Positions 18,255-27,462 are shown, numbered from the stretch's first letter. The stretch: DNA of 64,000 bases from an uncultured Acidimicrobiales bacterium (GCA_951813555.1 OX638344.1:992001-1056000), one strand, 5' to 3'. Program-made: numbers and translations. Notes: a model not told the origin generated them from the sequence alone.

Positions 18255-18968
18255 CTAATACCCCAGGTATGCCCGGCGGACATTGTCATCGGCGGCCAGA
18301 TCGTCGGCGGGGCCCGACAACGCCACCTCCCCAGCTTCCAGCACGTAGGCCTTATCGGCCACCCCCAGCGCCAGGCTGGCGTTCTGCTCCACCACCAGCA
18401 TGGTGGTCCCCGCTTCGGCGTTGATCACAGTGAGCTGCTCGAACAGCGACCGGGTGATCATCGGCGCCAGCCCCAGCGACGGCTCGTCCAACAGCAGCAA
18501 TGACGGCCGCAGCATCAGCGCCCGGGCGATGGCCAGCATCTGCTGCTCGCCCCCGCTCAGGCTGCCCGCAGCCTGTTTGCGCCGCTCGCCCAGCACCGGG
18601 AAGGTCTCGTACCACCGCTCGACGTCGTCCCGCACGTCGGTGTCGGAGCGCACGAACGCCCCGGCCATCAGGTTCTCCTCCACTGACAGATCGGGGAACG
18701 TACCCCGCCCCTGGGGTACGTGGGCCACCCCTCGGCGCACGATGTCAGCAGTGCGGTGCCCGGCCAACTCTTCGCCGGCCAACCGGATCGAGCCCTCTGT
18801 CGACACCATGGCGCACAGCGCTCGCAGCGTGGTGGTCTTGCCCGCCCCGTTGGCTCCCAGGATCACCGCGATCTGCCCCTCGGCCACCGAGAAGTCGATG
18901 CCGTGCAGCACCTGGATGTTCCCGTAGGCCGCCTTCAGCCCCCGCACCTCCAGGTATTCGGCGCTCAT
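18255..18968 (-). CDS. livF: Liv-type ABC transporter ATPase (LivF, second)
   Basis: A 237-residue ATP-binding subunit. Walker A is GANGAGKTT, the signature is LSGGEQQMLAIARAL, Walker B is LLLLDEPSLGLAP, and VPQGRGTFPDLSVEENL is LivF-specific. ATG 18968 (MSAEYLEVRG) is chosen because GGAGAGG lies at the right spacing. An in-frame start at 18992 would add eight residues overlapping that site. Confidence 0.93.
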   Translation of the reverse strand: MSAEYLEVRGLKAAYGNIQVLHGIDFSVAEGQIAVILGANGAGKTTTLRALCAMVSTEGSIRLAGEELAGHRTADIVRRGVAHVPQGRGTFPDLSVEENLMAGAFVRSDTDVRDDVERWYETFPVLGERRKQAAGSLSGGEQQMLAIARALMLRPSLLLLDEPSLGLAPMITRSLFEQLTVINAEAGTTMLVVEQNASLALGVADKAYVLEAGEVALSGPADDLAADDNVRRAYLGY

Positions 18969-19005
18969 GGCCGCCTCTCCAGACAAACGCACCGACCCTG
19001 CACCG

Positions 19006-19767
19006 TCACTGCGGGGCTCCCAGGTAGGCCTCCACCACCGCCGGGTCGTTCTGCACCTCGGCGGGGGAGCCCTCGGCGATCTTGGCCCCGAAGTCCAGCA
19101 CCACCACTTTGTCGGACACCCCCATCACCATCCCCATGTGGTGTTCCACCAAAAGCAGCGTCAGCCGGTGCCGCTCGGCCAACGCCACCAACATCTCTCC
19201 CAGCTCGCCCACCTCGGTCTGGGTCAGCCCGGTGGCCGGCTCGTCCAGCAGCAAGAGCCGGGGCCGACCGGTCAGCGCCCGGGCCAGCTCCACCCGCTTC
19301 AGCGTGCCGAAGGGCAGCCCGGCGGCGGGATGGAAGGCCACGTCGGTCAGCGACAGCTCATCCAGCGCATCCCACGCCGTTCGGGTCAGCTTGGCTTCTT
19401 CTCGGCTCGAACCCCACCGCACCGCGGCCCGCAGCGCCCCGATTCGAGAGCGGTGGTGGGCGCCCACCATCACGTTCTGAAGCACGGTCATGCCCGGCCA
19501 CAGAGCCAGGTTCTGGAACGTGCGCCCGATGCCCAAACCGCTGATGGCATGGGCCGGGCGGCTCAGCAGGTCGGCGCCTTCAAAGGCCACCGCCCCCTCC
19601 TGGGCGTCATACACCCGGCTCACCACGTTGAACAACGTGGTTTTGCCCGCCCCGTTGGGTCCGATCAGCCCGCAGATGCTGCCCTCGTCCACGGTGAACG
19701 ACAGTTCCCGCAGGGCGGTAACCCCCCCGAACCGCACCGTGACCCCCGCCACATCCAACAAGGCCAT
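19006..19767 (-). CDS. livG: Liv-type ABC transporter ATPase (LivG, second)
   Basis: A 253-residue ATP-binding subunit. Walker A is GPNGAGKTT, the LivG-typical GIGRTFQNLALW follows, and Walker B is LLLLDEPATGL. The signature is degenerate (LPFGTLKRVELARAL), as is usual in LivG. It is the first transporter gene on the minus strand and precedes livF by 37 bases. Confidence 0.93.
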   Translation of the reverse strand: MALLDVAGVTVRFGGVTALRELSFTVDEGSICGLIGPNGAGKTTLFNVVSRVYDAQEGAVAFEGADLLSRPAHAISGLGIGRTFQNLALWPGMTVLQNVMVGAHHRSRIGALRAAVRWGSSREEAKLTRTAWDALDELSLTDVAFHPAAGLPFGTLKRVELARALTGRPRLLLLDEPATGLTQTEVGELGEMLVALAERHRLTLLLVEHHMGMVMGVSDKVVVLDFGAKIAEGSPAEVQNDPAVVEAYLGAPQ

Positions 19768-19811
19768 ATCCCCCCGACCCTATCCCGCCCACCTGCGCCG
19801 GTCGGGAAGGC

Positions 19812-20051
19812 TCACCCGCCGATGAGGCTGGCGATGGCCCAGATCACGATCACCATTCCCACCACGATCATCGCCACGCTCCGCCCTACCTTCGGCCTGG
19901 CCTGCTCATCGGGGCTGCCCGGAGGCGGCGGCGGACCCTGTGCCCGCCGTCGGGGGCCCTCAGGATTTATCAGCGCGGCGATGTTCCCCACCGCCAGCGC
20001 ACCCCCCAGCGCCAGCAACAAGAACGTGATGATTTCCGGCCCTCCCAGCAC
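19812..20051 (-). CDS. Small two-helix membrane protein
   Basis: A 79-residue protein with a hydrophobic N-terminal segment (about residues 8-27, ITFLLLALGGALAVGNIAAL), a Pro/Arg-rich middle (RRRAQGPPPPPGSPDEQARP) and a second hydrophobic segment near the C-terminus (VAMIVVGMVIVIWAIASLI). The start is GTG 20051. It is not recognised as a known family. It lies 44 bases upstream of livG on the same strand and could be co-transcribed, but nothing shows a transport role. Confidence 0.65.
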   Translation of the reverse strand: MLGGPEIITFLLLALGGALAVGNIAALINPEGPRRRAQGPPPPPGSPDEQARPKVGRSVAMIVVGMVIVIWAIASLIGG

Positions 20052-20079
20052 CTACCCAGTCTCGCACTCCGCGCCTCTC

Positions 20080-20625
20080 CTAGATGGGGCGGTGTACCGA
20101 CACGGCGTAGTCGCCGCCAGTCCACGGGCCTCGCTCCCAAGTCGAATACCGCTCCGACAGGGCCAATCCGGCCACCGCGCAGTCGGCGTCATAGCGATCC
20201 AGCCCGTAGCCCCCGACCCGCAACTGGAACCCGGCCACCAGGGCGCCGCCCGGTGCCAGGTGGGCCGCACACCGGGCCACCACCGCGGTCTCGGTGCCTG
20301 GAGCGGTGAACAGCAGCACGTTGCCCGCCATCACCACCGCGTCGAATGCCTCCCCCAAGTCGAACGCGGCCAAGTCGAACTGGTGCCATACCAGCTCCGG
20401 CGCCTTGGCCCGAGCCCCCGCAATCATCTCGTCGTCGACGTCCACCCCAACCGCCTCAAAGCCCCGCCGGGCAAGCTCGATAGCCACCCGCCCCGTCCCA
20501 CACCCCGCGTCCAGCACCCGCCCCGAACCCCCCAGCAGCGAGTCCACAAGATCGGCCTCCCCATGCGGGTTGTGCCCCTCAGCGGCCAGCCGCTCCCACC
20601 GGGCGTCATAGTCCCGCCCCGACAT
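20080..20625 (-). CDS. Class I SAM-dependent methyltransferase
   Basis: A 181-residue small methyltransferase. Motif I is VLDAGCGTGR near residue 37, an acidic residue ends strand 2 (GVDVDDEMI), and the motif IV region is FDAVVMAGNVLLF. ATG 20625 (MSGRDYDARW) follows GGGATGGGCGG, a usable ribosome-binding site; GTG 20649 is the alternative. The substrate is unknown. The gene is divergent from the Lhr helicase, with the hicBA pair lying between them. Confidence 0.88.
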   Translation of the reverse strand: MSGRDYDARWERLAAEGHNPHGEADLVDSLLGGSGRVLDAGCGTGRVAIELARRGFEAVGVDVDDEMIAGARAKAPELVWHQFDLAAFDLGEAFDAVVMAGNVLLFTAPGTETAVVARCAAHLAPGGALVAGFQLRVGGYGLDRYDADCAVAGLALSERYSTWERGPWTGGDYAVSVHRPI

Positions 20626-20634
20626 CCGCCCATC

Positions 20635-20666
20635 CCAAGTCGATCCCACTTGCTGAGCTTGTCACA
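20635..20666 (+). repeat. 32-bp direct repeat, left copy bracketing hicBA
   Basis: It matches the right copy at 21293-21324 at 27 of 32 positions, with a shared core GAGCTTGTCACA. It lies just upstream of the methyltransferase start. Confidence 0.75.
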
Positions 20667-20703
20667 GGCAACAAGCCGCAGTCCCGCCCCAAAACAGCCA
20701 ACT

Positions 20704-20934
20704 TCAGTCTGCCGCTTCCAGCCATTCGTCCCGGCTGATACCCGCCTGCTTCAAGATCTCGTTGATCAGTCCTGGGCCGATGTCCGCTCGGCGTCCCGGA
20801 TTCGGAATGGGAACCTTTCGCTTTCCCTTTCGCATCACCTTGTGGCGTTTGCCTGAGATGGGGCCCTCCCACTCCAGTTTGCGCAGACGTTTGATAAGGG
20901 TTCTCCTGCTGACCGGGTCCAGCTTGCCGGTCAT
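20704..20934 (-). CDS. hicA: HicA-family toxin (mRNA interferase)
   Basis: A 76-residue protein of the YcfA/HicA double-stranded-RNA-binding fold. It shows the family pattern: a helix (RRTLIKRLRKL), then GKRHKVMRKG with the likely catalytic His, the strand KVPIPNPG, and the terminal helix IGPGLINEILKQAGIS. HicA toxins cleave mRNA when free of antitoxin. It overlaps the upstream hicB stop by 4 bases (ATGA), so the order is hicB-hicA. Confidence 0.88.
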   Translation of the reverse strand: MTGKLDPVSRRTLIKRLRKLEWEGPISGKRHKVMRKGKRKVPIPNPGRRADIGPGLINEILKQAGISRDEWLEAAD

Positions 20935-21239
20935 AGGGGTGAGGAGAGGTGAATGCCTTTCATGGGGGGGATGTCGTCGTCGCCGTCAGCGAGTTTGATG
21001 GCAGCCCAGTCGCGCAAGACTGATTCCAACTCCTCAAGAGCCGCTTCCTTGGTTTCCCCGAATGCCCAAGGACCTGCCAAACCGGAAATTGTGGCCACGT
21101 AACCATCCGGATCCTGGATCGATTCGACTGCGGCGCAAGAGACAGCTGCCTCTGCCCACGGGCACACCAGCTTTTGGAGAACATCTCCATCAGCAGCAAT
21201 CGATCCGAGATCCGTCTGGCTCAAAGCAACCTCCGCCAC
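20931..21239 (-). CDS. hicB: HicB-like antitoxin
   Basis: A protein of about 102 residues with the HicB-like partial RNase H fold: DGYVATISGLAGPWAFGETKEAALEEL followed by a helix and WAAIKLADGDDDIPP. It neutralises HicA. No separate DNA-binding domain is evident. The start is uncertain: GTG 21239 is used here, TTG 21242 is possible, and no Shine-Dalgarno sequence is seen. A TATAGT box sits immediately upstream on the minus strand (21246-21251). Confidence 0.8.
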   Translation of the reverse strand: MAEVALSQTDLGSIAADGDVLQKLVCPWAEAAVSCAAVESIQDPDGYVATISGLAGPWAFGETKEAALEELESVLRDWAAIKLADGDDDIPPMKGIHLSSPL

Positions 21240-21292
21240 CAACTATACGTATCGACATGCGAAATTTGGCCGGGGAAGTCCATGTTTTGTCC

Positions 21293-21324
21293 CCAAGTAG
21301 ATCCCACCCGGCGAGCTTGTCACA
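21293..21324 (+). repeat. 32-bp direct repeat, right copy bracketing hicBA
   Basis: This is the partner of 20635-20666, in the same orientation. It ends 21 bases before the helicase start. Recombination between the copies would remove exactly the toxin-antitoxin pair. Confidence 0.75.
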
Positions 21325-21333
21325 CCTGCTCGA

Positions 21334-21339
21334 TAGTCT
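21334..21339 (+). promoter_or_regulatory. Leaderless-type -10 box for the helicase gene
   Basis: TAGTCT lies 6 nt before GTG 21346, with no Shine-Dalgarno sequence. Confidence 0.5.
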
Positions 21340-21345
21340 GACGCG

Positions 21346-24300
21346 GTGGCTTCCCCGACCCGCGCTGAGCCGAGCGTGCTGGCCGACGTTGGCTATGAGT
21401 TCCACCCGGCGGTGGCGGCTTGGTTTGAGCAGCGGTTCCCGGGCGGGCCGACGGAGGCGCAGGCCCAGGGGTGGCCGGCCATCGCCTCGGGGAAAGACAC
21501 GCTGATCGCGGCGCCCACCGGATCGGGCAAGACCCTGGCCGGCTTTCTCATCGCCATCGACAACCTGTACAAGCGCCACGCCCAGGGCCAAACGGTGGCC
21601 AAGGCCAGCCAAGTGGTGTACGTGTCGCCGCTGAAAGCCCTGGCCACCGACATCGCCGAGAACCTGGAGCGCCCTCTGGCCGAGATCGCTGAAATAGCCC
21701 GGCAACATGGCCAAGACCCCCCGCCGCTAACCGTAGCCGTGCGCACCGGCGACACCCCGGCCCACACCCGGGCGGCCATGATCAAAAAGCCCGCCAACTT
21801 CGTGGTCACCACCCCCGAGTCGCTTTACCTGCTGGTGACCGCGGCCAAGAGCCGCGAGGTGCTCCGCACCGTCGAGACGGTGATCGTCGACGAGATCCAC
21901 GCCACTGCCCGCGACAAGCGGGGCAGCCACTTGGCCCTCACCTTGGAGCGCCTGGAACACGTAGCAAACACCCGCCCCACCCGCATCGGCCTGTCGGCCA
22001 CCCAGCACCCCATCGCCACCATCGCCGACCTCCTCACCGGCACAACCCCCGCCGCCGCCCCCGGCAGCCGCTGCACCATTGTCGACACTGGCCACCAGCG
22101 AAACCTCGACATCCGCTTAGAGCTGATCGACGACGAGCTCGAGGCGGTGATCTCCCACACCCAGATGGACCAGATCCTCGATCGCATGGCCACCCTCATC
22201 GCCGAGCACCGCACCACCATCGTGTTCGTCAACACCCGGCGCATGTCCGAGCGCATCGCCCACCAGCTGGCCGAGCGCCTGGGCGACGATGCGGTGGCCG
22301 CCCACCACGGATCGCTGTCCACCGAGCGCCGCATCCGCACCGAGCACCGCCTCCGAGCCGGCGACCTCAAGGCCCTGGTGGCCACCGCCTCGCTGGAGCT
22401 GGGCATCGACATCGGCCCCGTCGAGCTGGTATGCCAGGTGGGCTCGCCCCGCAGCATCGCCACCTTCCTCCAGCGGGTGGGCCGCTCCAATCACAGCCGC
22501 CACGGCACCCCCAAGGGCCGTCTGTGGCCCCTCACCCGCGATGAGCTCATCGAATCGCTGGCCCTGATCCACGCCGTTCACCAGGGCCAGCTCGACGCCA
22601 TCTGCCCGCCCGAGGCTCCCCTCGACATCTTGGTGCAGCAGCTCATCGCCGAGGCCGCCGCCGACGACCACCACACTGTCAGCGGCCTCTACGAGATGTT
22701 CACCAAGGCCGCCCCCTACGCCAGCCTCACCAAAGCACAGTTCCAAGAAGCCATCGAGCAGGCCGCCACCGGAGTGGTCACCGGCCGAGGCCCCCGGGGC
22801 GCCTACCTCCACTACGACTCCGTCAACCAAGAGGTGCGGGGCCGGCGGGGCGCCCGGCTGGCTGCCCTCACCTCCGGCGGCGCCATCGGCGAGAACGGCG
22901 ACTACCGGGTGGTGGCCGAGCCCGACGACACCTTCATCGGCACCGTCAACGAAGACTGGGCCGTGGAGTCGATGGCCGGCGATATCTTCCTGTTGGGCTC
23001 CCACTCGTGGCGCATCAAGCAGGTGGCCGCCGGCACCGTGCGGGTGGCAGACGCCGGCGACGCCCCGCCCACCGTCCCCTTCTGGCTCGGCGAGGCTCCC
23101 GCCCGCACCGCCGAGCTGTCCCAGCAGGTGTCAAACCTGCGCGCCCACATGCACAGCCTCATCCCCCAAGGCCCCGACGCCAATCCCCTCGACGACACGG
23201 CGCTGGCCAACGCCACCGAGCACTTCGCCCAATCCCACGGCGTCGAAACCGAGATCGCCGAGCAGGCCGTCATCTACATCGCGGCAGCCCAAGCCGCCCT
23301 CGGCACAGTCCCCACCCAGCACGACATCGTGTTCGAGCGCTTCTTCGACGACACCGGCGGCCAGCAGCTCGTGGTCCACTCACCCCACGGCGGCCGGATC
23401 AACCGGGCCTTCGGCCTCGCCCTGCGCAAGCGCCTCTGCCGCCGTTTCGACTTCGAGCTCCAGGCCGCGGCCAACGACAACGCCATCATCTTGTCGCTCG
23501 GCCCCCACCACAGCTTCCCCCTCAGCGACGTCCCCCAGTTCTTGCACCCCGACTCGGTGGAGGAGGTGCTAACCCAGGCCGTGCTCGACTCCCCCATGTT
23601 CACCGCCCGCTGGCGCTGGAACCTCAACCGGGCCCTGGTGGTGCTGCGCAGCCGGGGCGGAAAGCGCAACCCGCCCCCCATCCAGCGCATGGAAGCCGAC
23701 GACATCATGGCCGCGGTGTTCCCCGGAGCTGCCGCCTGCCAAGAGAACATCGCAGGCCCCATCGAGATCCCCGACCACCTGCTGGTCCGCCAAACCCTCC
23801 GCGACACCCTGCACGAGGCCCTAGACGTCGACGGCCTCAAGCAACTCCTAACCGACATCCGCTCCGGCCAAGTCCGCACCCACTTTTGCGACACCACCGA
23901 GCCCTCCCCGCTCAGCCACGAGATCGTCAACGCCCGCCCCTACGCCTTCTTGGACGATGCCGAGATCGTCGACCGCCGCACCAACGCCGTCACCCTCCCC
24001 CGGGGCCTCCGCCCCAGAGGCGCCAACCAACAACAAAGCCCAACCCTCGACCACAGCACCCTCGCCCAAATCACGCCCGACGTCATCACCCAAGTAATCG
24101 AAGAAATAACCCCCGACCCCCGAACCCCCGACGAACTCCACGACCTCCTAACCACCCTCATAACCACCCGCCCCAACCCCGCCTGGACCGACCTCTACAA
24201 CCGACTAAAAGCAAAAGACCGAGTCCAAACCATCACCACCCAAGACAAACCCCTCCTCTGGACCACCACCGAACTGGCTAAAACCGCCCTAGCCCCCGAA

Positions 24301-25938
24301 ATGAACACAGAAAAGATCCGCGGCCACCTAGAAATTACCGGTCCCGTCACCCCCGAGGAATTGGCAGACAAAACGGCATTGGATCTTCCCACGGTCCGCC
24401 AAGCCCTAGCAGCCCTAGAAGCCGAAGGCGCCGCCATGCGCGCCGATCATTTGCCCAACGTGGCGAGACCAGGCGAGACCGATCCCGTCGTTCCCGCTGG
24501 CCAAGGAGGAGTGCCACGCTCCGAAACGGCGAGCGCCCAACACCCCCCCTACCAACAAGAAAGGGGGGGTGCCCCCCACGGAGGCGGATTGGCGGGCTCC
24601 GCAGCCACGCGGCCCGTAGGCGGGGTGGGGGGTGGCCTGGCTCAGGGCGCCCGCCGCCCGGAGCTAGTCGAGGACGGCGGGCTGGGCCGGGACAGGACCC
24701 GCGGCCCCGCCGGAAGTCCGCCACCCCCCCTAAGCGGAGCCCGCCAACCCGCCGGTGAATGGCGCGAAACATGGTGCTCCCGCCGACTACTCCAACGAAT
24801 GTCCTACCTGTCCCGCCGCCAAAAGCGTCAGTCAGTCCAAGCCGCTTCCGCCCAAGACTTCATGCGCTTCCTCCTCGACTGGCACCACCTGACCCCCGAG
24901 ACCACAGTCCGCGGCCGCCCCGGCCTTACCAAGATCCTCGAGCAGCTCCAAGGCCTCGATCTCCCGACCGGCGCCTGGGAAAGACAGATCATCGCCAAAC
25001 GACTGCCCGACTACCACCCCTTATGGCTCGACGAGCTCTGCTACCGCGGCGAGCTCGCCTGGCTCCGACTCTCGCCCCCAGCAACACCAGCCAAGGCCAA
25101 CGCGATGGCCCCGAGAAAAGCCACCCCCATCACCTTCGCCTTCCGAGAAGACCTGCCCTGGCTCCTAGCTGCCGCCCGTACCGAGAGCCCAGAGCCCCCC
25201 GACGCCGGCCCGGTCCAAGAGATCGCCGAGATCCTTGCCGCCCAGGGCGCCAGCTTCCTTCCCGACTTGGCCACCGCCACCCACCGCCTGCCCGACGACA
25301 TCGAGCGGGCCCTGTGGAGCGGCGTCGCCTTCGGCCTGTTCACCGCCGACGGCTTCGCCGCCGTCAGAGCCCTGCTGAACCGCTCTAGTCGCCGCCCCAC
25401 TCGCCACCGCCCCGGCCAGAACCTCCGCTCGCAAGCCCTCCGCACTCGTTCAAACCGGATCAATCGCGCCTTTGACAGCCAACGCCAACCCCACGCTGCG
25501 CCTGGCCGCTGGTCGCTCGTTTCCGAACCCGGCCAGTTCCCCGCTGACGATCTCGCCGAGGCCGTCGCCCAGCAACTCCTGGCTTGCTGGGGCGTGGTGT
25601 TCCGCGACCTGGCCTACCACCCGGCCAGCTCCACTGCTACGCCCTGGCGAGACATCCTCAAGGCCCTGCGCCGCTTCGAAGACCGGGGCCTGGTTCGCGG
25701 CGGCCGCTTCGTTTCCGGTTTCAGCGGCGAGCAGTTCGCCCTCCCCACCGCCGCCGACCAGCTCCAAGCCACCGTCCGCCGCCCCCGCACCAGCCAAACC
25801 ATCGCCATTGCCGCTTGCGATCCCCTCAACCTCACCGGCATCCTCTTTGACGTCCCCCGCACCCCCGCCACCCCCAACAACACCATCGCCTACACCGATG
25901 GGTGCCCCATCCCGCCCAAGGATCGACAATCGGTCTGA
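21346..25938 (+). CDS. lhr: Lhr-type DEAD/DEAH superfamily 2 helicase
   Basis: A 1530-residue helicase of the large Lhr type, a 3'-5' ATP-dependent translocase linked to DNA repair. Motifs run in order: PTEAQAQGWPAI (Q region), Walker A APTGSGKTLAG near residue 58, TTPESLYLL, DEIHA (motif II), LSATQ (motif III), TIVFVNTRR, and the arginine-finger motif VGRSNHSR. Past residue 1000 the canonical Lhr C-terminal domain follows (WCSRRLLQRMSYLSRRQKR onward). Between about residues 1037 and 1137 there is a Gly/Pro-rich in-frame insertion. The gene starts at GTG 21346 and is probably leaderless. Confidence 0.93.
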   Translation: MASPTRAEPSVLADVGYEFHPAVAAWFEQRFPGGPTEAQAQGWPAIASGKDTLIAAPTGSGKTLAGFLIAIDNLYKRHAQGQTVAKASQVVYVSPLKALATDIAENLERPLAEIAEIARQHGQDPPPLTVAVRTGDTPAHTRAAMIKKPANFVVTTPESLYLLVTAAKSREVLRTVETVIVDEIHATARDKRGSHLALTLERLEHVANTRPTRIGLSATQHPIATIADLLTGTTPAAAPGSRCTIVDTGHQRNLDIRLELIDDELEAVISHTQMDQILDRMATLIAEHRTTIVFVNTRRMSERIAHQLAERLGDDAVAAHHGSLSTERRIRTEHRLRAGDLKALVATASLELGIDIGPVELVCQVGSPRSIATFLQRVGRSNHSRHGTPKGRLWPLTRDELIESLALIHAVHQGQLDAICPPEAPLDILVQQLIAEAAADDHHTVSGLYEMFTKAAPYASLTKAQFQEAIEQAATGVVTGRGPRGAYLHYDSVNQEVRGRRGARLAALTSGGAIGENGDYRVVAEPDDTFIGTVNEDWAVESMAGDIFLLGSHSWRIKQVAAGTVRVADAGDAPPTVPFWLGEAPARTAELSQQVSNLRAHMHSLIPQGPDANPLDDTALANATEHFAQSHGVETEIAEQAVIYIAAAQAALGTVPTQHDIVFERFFDDTGGQQLVVHSPHGGRINRAFGLALRKRLCRRFDFELQAAANDNAIILSLGPHHSFPLSDVPQFLHPDSVEEVLTQAVLDSPMFTARWRWNLNRALVVLRSRGGKRNPPPIQRMEADDIMAAVFPGAAACQENIAGPIEIPDHLLVRQTLRDTLHEALDVDGLKQLLTDIRSGQVRTHFCDTTEPSPLSHEIVNARPYAFLDDAEIVDRRTNAVTLPRGLRPRGANQQQSPTLDHSTLAQITPDVITQVIEEITPDPRTPDELHDLLTTLITTRPNPAWTDLYNRLKAKDRVQTITTQDKPLLWTTTELAKTALAPEMNTEKIRGHLEITGPVTPEELADKTALDLPTVRQALAALEAEGAAMRADHLPNVARPGETDPVVPAGQGGVPRSETASAQHPPYQQERGGAPHGGGLAGSAATRPVGGVGGGLAQGARRPELVEDGGLGRDRTRGPAGSPPPPLSGARQPAGEWRETWCSRRLLQRMSYLSRRQKRQSVQAASAQDFMRFLLDWHHLTPETTVRGRPGLTKILEQLQGLDLPTGAWERQIIAKRLPDYHPLWLDELCYRGELAWLRLSPPATPAKANAMAPRKATPITFAFREDLPWLLAAARTESPEPPDAGPVQEIAEILAAQGASFLPDLATATHRLPDDIERALWSGVAFGLFTADGFAAVRALLNRSSRRPTRHRPGQNLRSQALRTRSNRINRAFDSQRQPHAAPGRWSLVSEPGQFPADDLAEAVAQQLLACWGVVFRDLAYHPASSTATPWRDILKALRRFEDRGLVRGGRFVSGFSGEQFALPTAADQLQATVRRPRTSQTIAIAACDPLNLTGILFDVPRTPATPNNTIAYTDGCPIPPKDRQSV
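24541..24571. repeat. Perfect 10-bp hairpin within the lhr insertion
   Basis: CACCCCCCCT (24541-24550) pairs fully with AGGGGGGGTG (24562-24571) across an 11-base loop. Confidence 0.85.
24583..24753. repeat. 20-bp inverted repeat pair with 131-bp interior
   Basis: The left arm is 24583-24602 and the right arm 24734-24753. Their reverse complements differ at one base, and the shared core is TTGGCGGGCTCCGC. Confidence 0.85.
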
Positions 25939-25966
25939 TGAGAATGTGGACGGTGATTCCGTCCTG

Positions 25967-27346
25967 CTACACCCCGCGGGCCATGTTGGCGAAGCGGGTG
26001 TGGTGTTTGATGAAGGCCAGGCGGGCTTTGCCGGTAGGTCCGGTTCGGTGTTTGGCCACCAGCACTTCGGCGGTGCCGGCGTCTTGGGTTTCGGGGTTGT
26101 AGATCTCGTCGCGGTACAAGAACATGACGATGTCGGCGTCCTGCTCGATAGAGCCCGACTCCCGCAAGTCGGCGAGGATGGGCCTTTTGTCCTGGCGCTG
26201 TTCCAGATTCCGAGACAGCTGGGACAGCGCCACCACCGGGCATTGCAGTTCACGGGCCAAGATCTTGAGCCCCCGGCTGATCTCGGAGACCTCTACTTGG
26301 CGGTTCTCCGCGGTGTGGCGGCCGGTCATGAGCTGGAGGTAGTCGACGATGATCATGCCCAAGTCGCCGGTTTGGCTGCGCAGCCGCCGGGACTTGCCTC
26401 TGATCTCCATGATGGTCACCGCCGGGTTGTCATCGATCCAGATGGGCGCGTCGGCGAGGCGTCCCAGGGCGTTGCTGATATCGGTCCAGTCCTGGTCGGT
26501 GAGCTTGCCAGTGCGCACCCGGGAGGCGTCCACCCGGGCTTCGGCACACAGAATGCGCTGGCTGATCTCGAGTTGGCTCATCTCCAGCGAGAAGACCAGC
26601 ACCGGCTTGTGGGCCCGTATTGCGGCGTGGGCGGCCATGCCCAGTGCGAAGCTGGTCTTTCCCACCGAGGGCCGAGCACCGACCACCACGAGGGTGTTGG
26701 GCTGGAGTCCGCTGGTGATCTCGTCCAAGTCGTTGTAGCCGGTGGGTGTGCCGGTAATGACCTCGCCTTGCTCGTAGAGCTTCTCGATGCGCTCCAAGTT
26801 GGCCGGCAAGAGTTCGGCCAAGCTGGCCGTGGTGTCGCCCATGCGGTCTGCGGCCAGCCGGTACACCATCGCCTCGGCCGAGTCCACCGTCTTGACCACG
26901 TCGTCGGCGCCCTCGTAGCCCAGATCGGCGATCTCCCCGCCGACCTCGATCAGCTTCCTCAGCGTGGCCGCTTCATGCACGATTTTGGCGTACTTGGCCG
27001 CATTGGCCGACGCCGGGGTGCCGGTCTGGAGTTTCACCAATGCGGCGTTGCCCCCCACCTTGTCGGCCAAGCCCCGCCGATTCAGCTCGGCGGCCACCGT
27101 CACCGCATCAGCCGGCTCCCCTTTGGCGTACAGCGAGCACACCGCCTCATACACATGAGCATGCGCTGGCCGATAGAAGTGCTCGGGGCGGATCAGATTC
27201 ACCGCATCAGCGATGGCGTCGCGGCTTAACAGCATCGCGCCCAACAGCGCTTCCTCGGCATCCAGATCGTGGGGCGGCACCCGCCCCAAGCGCCCCGGCG
27301 GTGCTGAGGACCGACCGTCGTCGGGATAATCGAATGGATCGCTCAC
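25967..27346 (-). CDS. dnaB: Replicative DNA helicase DnaB
   Basis: A 459-residue hexameric fork helicase. The N-terminal domain (about residues 20-170) starts PPHDLDAEEALLGAML. The RecA-like domain has Walker A ARPSVGKTS, Walker B MIIVDYLQLM and the DnaB motif LSQLSRNLEQR. No intein is present. The start is GTG 27346. It lies downstream of rplI in the conserved rpsF-ssb-rpsR-rplI-dnaB order. A likely terminator in the 159-base gap suggests that dnaB also has its own promoter. It is convergent with lhr, with 28 bases between the stops. Confidence 0.97.
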   Translation of the reverse strand: MSDPFDYPDDGRSSAPPGRLGRVPPHDLDAEEALLGAMLLSRDAIADAVNLIRPEHFYRPAHAHVYEAVCSLYAKGEPADAVTVAAELNRRGLADKVGGNAALVKLQTGTPASANAAKYAKIVHEAATLRKLIEVGGEIADLGYEGADDVVKTVDSAEAMVYRLAADRMGDTTASLAELLPANLERIEKLYEQGEVITGTPTGYNDLDEITSGLQPNTLVVVGARPSVGKTSFALGMAAHAAIRAHKPVLVFSLEMSQLEISQRILCAEARVDASRVRTGKLTDQDWTDISNALGRLADAPIWIDDNPAVTIMEIRGKSRRLRSQTGDLGMIIVDYLQLMTGRHTAENRQVEVSEISRGLKILARELQCPVVALSQLSRNLEQRQDKRPILADLRESGSIEQDADIVMFLYRDEIYNPETQDAGTAEVLVAKHRTGPTGKARLAFIKHHTRFANMARGV

Positions 27347-27462
27347 AACGGTGCCCAGACTACTGACGCCCTGTGACAGCTTCGGGCAGTCGTATCCGGG
27401 TCCACGGTTGCCTACTCTCGCGAATCCCCGTTGTGGGGTGCTAGGGGATAGGCCGTGGAAAA

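Larger units (their letters stand above)
24450..24756. other. Inserted, highly structured element translated inside lhr
   Basis: About 300 bp encode low-complexity Gly/Pro/Arg-rich sequence where Lhr relatives, as far as I know, have only a short linker between the winged-helix and C-terminal domains. It contains a 20-bp inverted repeat pair (24583-24602 with 24734-24753, 19 of 20 paired) and a perfect 10-bp hairpin (24541-24550 with 24562-24571). C and G homopolymer runs, absent from the flanking coding sequence, fit an inserted palindromic or MITE-like element kept in frame. Confidence 0.65.
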
